A stretch of 6,275 nt of DNA from Candidatus Latescibacterota bacterium. Lineage in GTDB: Bacteria; JAAXHH01; JABIQT01. Each line of letters starts with the position of its first letter. Positions within the stretch are counted from its first letter, which is position 1. Shown one piece after another: positions 5,337 to 6,275 of this stretch. Position numbers and translations under genes: made by a program. The stretch spans positions 1 through 6,275 of the forward strand of contig JABIQT010000335.1 in NCBI GenBank assembly GCA_018667995.1. Direction: 5' to 3'. The notes below the pieces were generated by a model. The model was not told where the DNA came from and did no database searches. It was given only the letters and a program-made list of their open reading frames with translations.

Positions 5337-6017
5337 TTAACGAGAGGCCAAGTTGTTGGAGATAGCCAAGTTGTTGGAGATAGCGAATTTGCCGATATAG
5401 GCACTGCGCTTATTCACTGTCTTCCACTTTGAGTTTAAGTCTGCTCCACTGTAGGAACTCCTAGCCATCTGTACGAGTCGGACAGGTGTATCTCCTGCGA
5501 AGGCCCCATACCAGACCTGCGGATCACAAGAATACTCATGGTCGGCCTCAACCATGGTTCGGGTGACTACCTGGACCTCGCCGGGAATGAGAATCTTGAA
5601 GGCATCATCTCCTGTCTGGTCGAAAGAGATATCAGCCACTAGTACAGCCCTTATCTCTCCAAACACGTCGCTGTACCGCGAGGAAAAGGTGTCCCTGAGA
5701 TTAACCATCTGCTTTGCAGTCGCTCGGGAATCAATATACAGGACGGTTTCACGGGTATGATTTCCTAGCTGCAAGTTTCCTTTGCCCAGTACTACCGCCA
5801 CGACAGCAATGTCTGCCAAGTTGTCGCCATCAAGGCGCCAGGCCATAACAGCCCGATTTCCATCATATACAGCCTCAGCCGAATAGGTACAACCTCCGGC
5901 CATAATATGGTTTGAGCGTACCTCTACGTAGTCACCTGACAGTACGGCGTTGCCCGCATAAGCTGTATGAGCAAGCAGTAGAGCGAACCCCAGAGCAGTA
6001 GCGAATGCTTTTATCAT
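5337..6017 (-). CDS. Secreted DUF1326-like protein of unknown function
   Basis: A 226-residue protein with a Sec signal peptide (1-21, likely cleavage AYA/G). The mature part begins with GDYVEVRSNHIMAGGC (about 28-43), followed by AVMAWRLDGDNLADIAVVAVV (in the 56-76 region), LYIDSRATAKQ (about 93-103), a SCDPQVWYG segment (about 163-171), and an ending KWKT..KRSAYIGKF (about 197-211). These segments resemble, from memory, secreted DUF1326 proteins, which open with a GxYxEARS..TGPC pattern and close with a KRS-type strand. Two cysteines remain in the mature protein, C43 and C164, at positions that look family-conserved; they could pair or bind a metal. The biochemical role of the family is not established. 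The C-terminus carries a duplicated AISNNL hexapeptide beyond the point where I expect the domain to end. The start has AGGAGG 5 nt upstream and a good promoter further up. Confidence 0.78.
   Translation of the reverse strand: MIKAFATALGFALLLAHTAYAGNAVLSGDYVEVRSNHIMAGGCTYSAEAVYDGNRAVMAWRLDGDNLADIAVVAVVLGKGNLQLGNHTRETVLYIDSRATAKQMVNLRDTFSSRYSDVFGEIRAVLVADISFDQTGDDAFKILIPGEVQVVTRTMVEADHEYSCDPQVWYGAFAGDTPVRLVQMARSSYSGADLNSKWKTVNKRSAYIGKFAISNNLAISNNLASR
5347..5384. repeat. 18-bp tandem duplication in the 3' end of the DUF1326-like gene
   Basis: The unit CAAGTTGTTGGAGATAGC occurs twice without a mismatch (5349-5366 and 5367-5384), and two more bases on the left also match (38 bp, period 18). It is in frame and doubles the hexapeptide AISNNL, residues 212-217 and 218-223, just before the stop. 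The lack of any mismatch suggests a recent slippage event. Confidence 0.95.
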
Positions 6018-6041
6018 GCCGACCTCCTATATAGACACCTG

Positions 6042-6063
6042 CCGATCAATAATAGCTGATCGG
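6042..6063 (-). promoter_or_regulatory. Inverted repeat in the leader of the DUF1326-like gene
   Basis: CCGATCA (6042-6048) and TGATCGG (6057-6063) form perfect 7-bp arms around an 8-nt spacer, 24 nt before the start codon and about 30 nt downstream of the -10 box. There is no following U run, so it is not a normal terminator. It may be an operator or an mRNA hairpin that protects the 5' end or affects access to the AGGAGG site. Confidence 0.45.
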
Positions 6064-6092
6064 TAAGTAAAGTTGTGTTCAAGTTAGTCAGA

Positions 6093-6121
6093 ATAATAAC
6101 TCAGACTTGATGACAGGTCAA
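6093..6121 (-). promoter_or_regulatory. Sigma70-type promoter of the DUF1326-like gene
   Basis: On the minus strand, TTGACC (6116-6121) and TATTAT (6093-6098) each match the consensus at 5 of 6 positions and are exactly 17 nt apart. Transcription should start near 6086, leaving a leader of roughly 70 nt. TCAAG/CTTGA half-sites surround the promoter (6079-6083, 6106-6110, 6118-6122), the last two as an inverted pair with a 7-nt spacer that overlaps the -35 box, which hints at a regulator site. Confidence 0.72.
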
Positions 6122-6173
6122 GGGTGTAGAATGTGATGCATAGTCATTTGATTTAGTCCACCGACGCAATGGG

Positions 6174-6275
6174 TCAAGGTGAACGGAAGGCCATCCACAG
6201 CTTCCGATCATTACCTCCGCCCAATTTCAGAATCACGGAATACCCATGCATCTTATAAATATGAACGAAGCAATC
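6174..6275 (-). CDS. Possible 3' end of an upstream gene cut by the window edge (very uncertain)
   Basis: One minus-strand frame is open from the right edge for 33 codons and ends in TGA at 6174-6176, about 50 nt before the -35 box of the next gene. The other two minus frames contain stops. The translated piece (containing KMHGYSVILKLGGG and WMAFRSP) matches no family I know, and an open run of this length is not unlikely by chance. Otherwise I see nothing else in 6122-6275. Confidence 0.2.
   Translation of the reverse strand, partial: DCFVHIYKMHGYSVILKLGGGNDRKLWMAFRSP

Noticed and set aside
6130-6148. TGTGA followed by a TCA-containing half, as a CRP-like site
   Set aside because: Only the left half fits; the right half lacks TCACA at the required spacing.
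1-6275. CRISPR array, tRNA, rRNA, insertion sequence or toxin-antitoxin system
   Set aside because: No regularly spaced repeats, tRNA-like cloverleaf, transposase motifs or paired small toxin/antitoxin frames were seen.

Overview
All convincing genes in this window lie on the minus strand, so biology reads from right to left. Base composition is moderate. Shine-Dalgarno sites are strong (AGGAGG, GGAGG). A Tat signal, Sec signals and several c-type cytochromes point to a Gram-negative, respiring bacterium, most plausibly a free-living or marine member of the Pseudomonadota or a neighbouring phylum. I cannot name the genus. There are no tRNA, rRNA, CRISPR or insertion-sequence signals.

The right part (about 5061-6275) holds a secreted DUF1326-like protein. 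It has a near-consensus sigma70 promoter (6093-6121), an inverted repeat in its leader, an 18-bp tandem duplication in its 3' end and a good hairpin terminator (5269-5303). It is therefore a self-contained transcription unit. Next is a RidA/YjgF-family protein with an N-terminal membrane anchor (4543-5061), which would place the Rid domain outside the cytoplasm.

The left part (about 1-4350) is a six-gene cluster in the order exported truncated globin, monohaem cytochrome c, NapC/NirT-like membrane tetrahaem cytochrome c, 70-residue two-helix membrane protein, Tat-exported gluconate-2-dehydrogenase-subunit-3-like protein, and a GMC flavoprotein dehydrogenase cut by the left edge. Spacing is tight in places (28 nt, an ATGA overlap, 88 nt, 35 nt). 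The gap behind the globin is 153 nt and that behind the Rid gene is 189 nt.

The working model is a periplasmic FAD dehydrogenase of sugars, polyols or aldonic acids. The Tat-signal subunit carries the flavoprotein across the membrane. Electrons would leave the flavin through a possible Fe-S cluster to the monohaem cytochrome and the membrane-anchored tetrahaem cytochrome. This differs from the textbook gluconate/sorbitol dehydrogenase, whose partner is a triple-haem cytochrome subunit. The exported globin, with an altered distal haem pocket, and the small membrane protein are the least explained members. The substrate cannot be read from the sequence.
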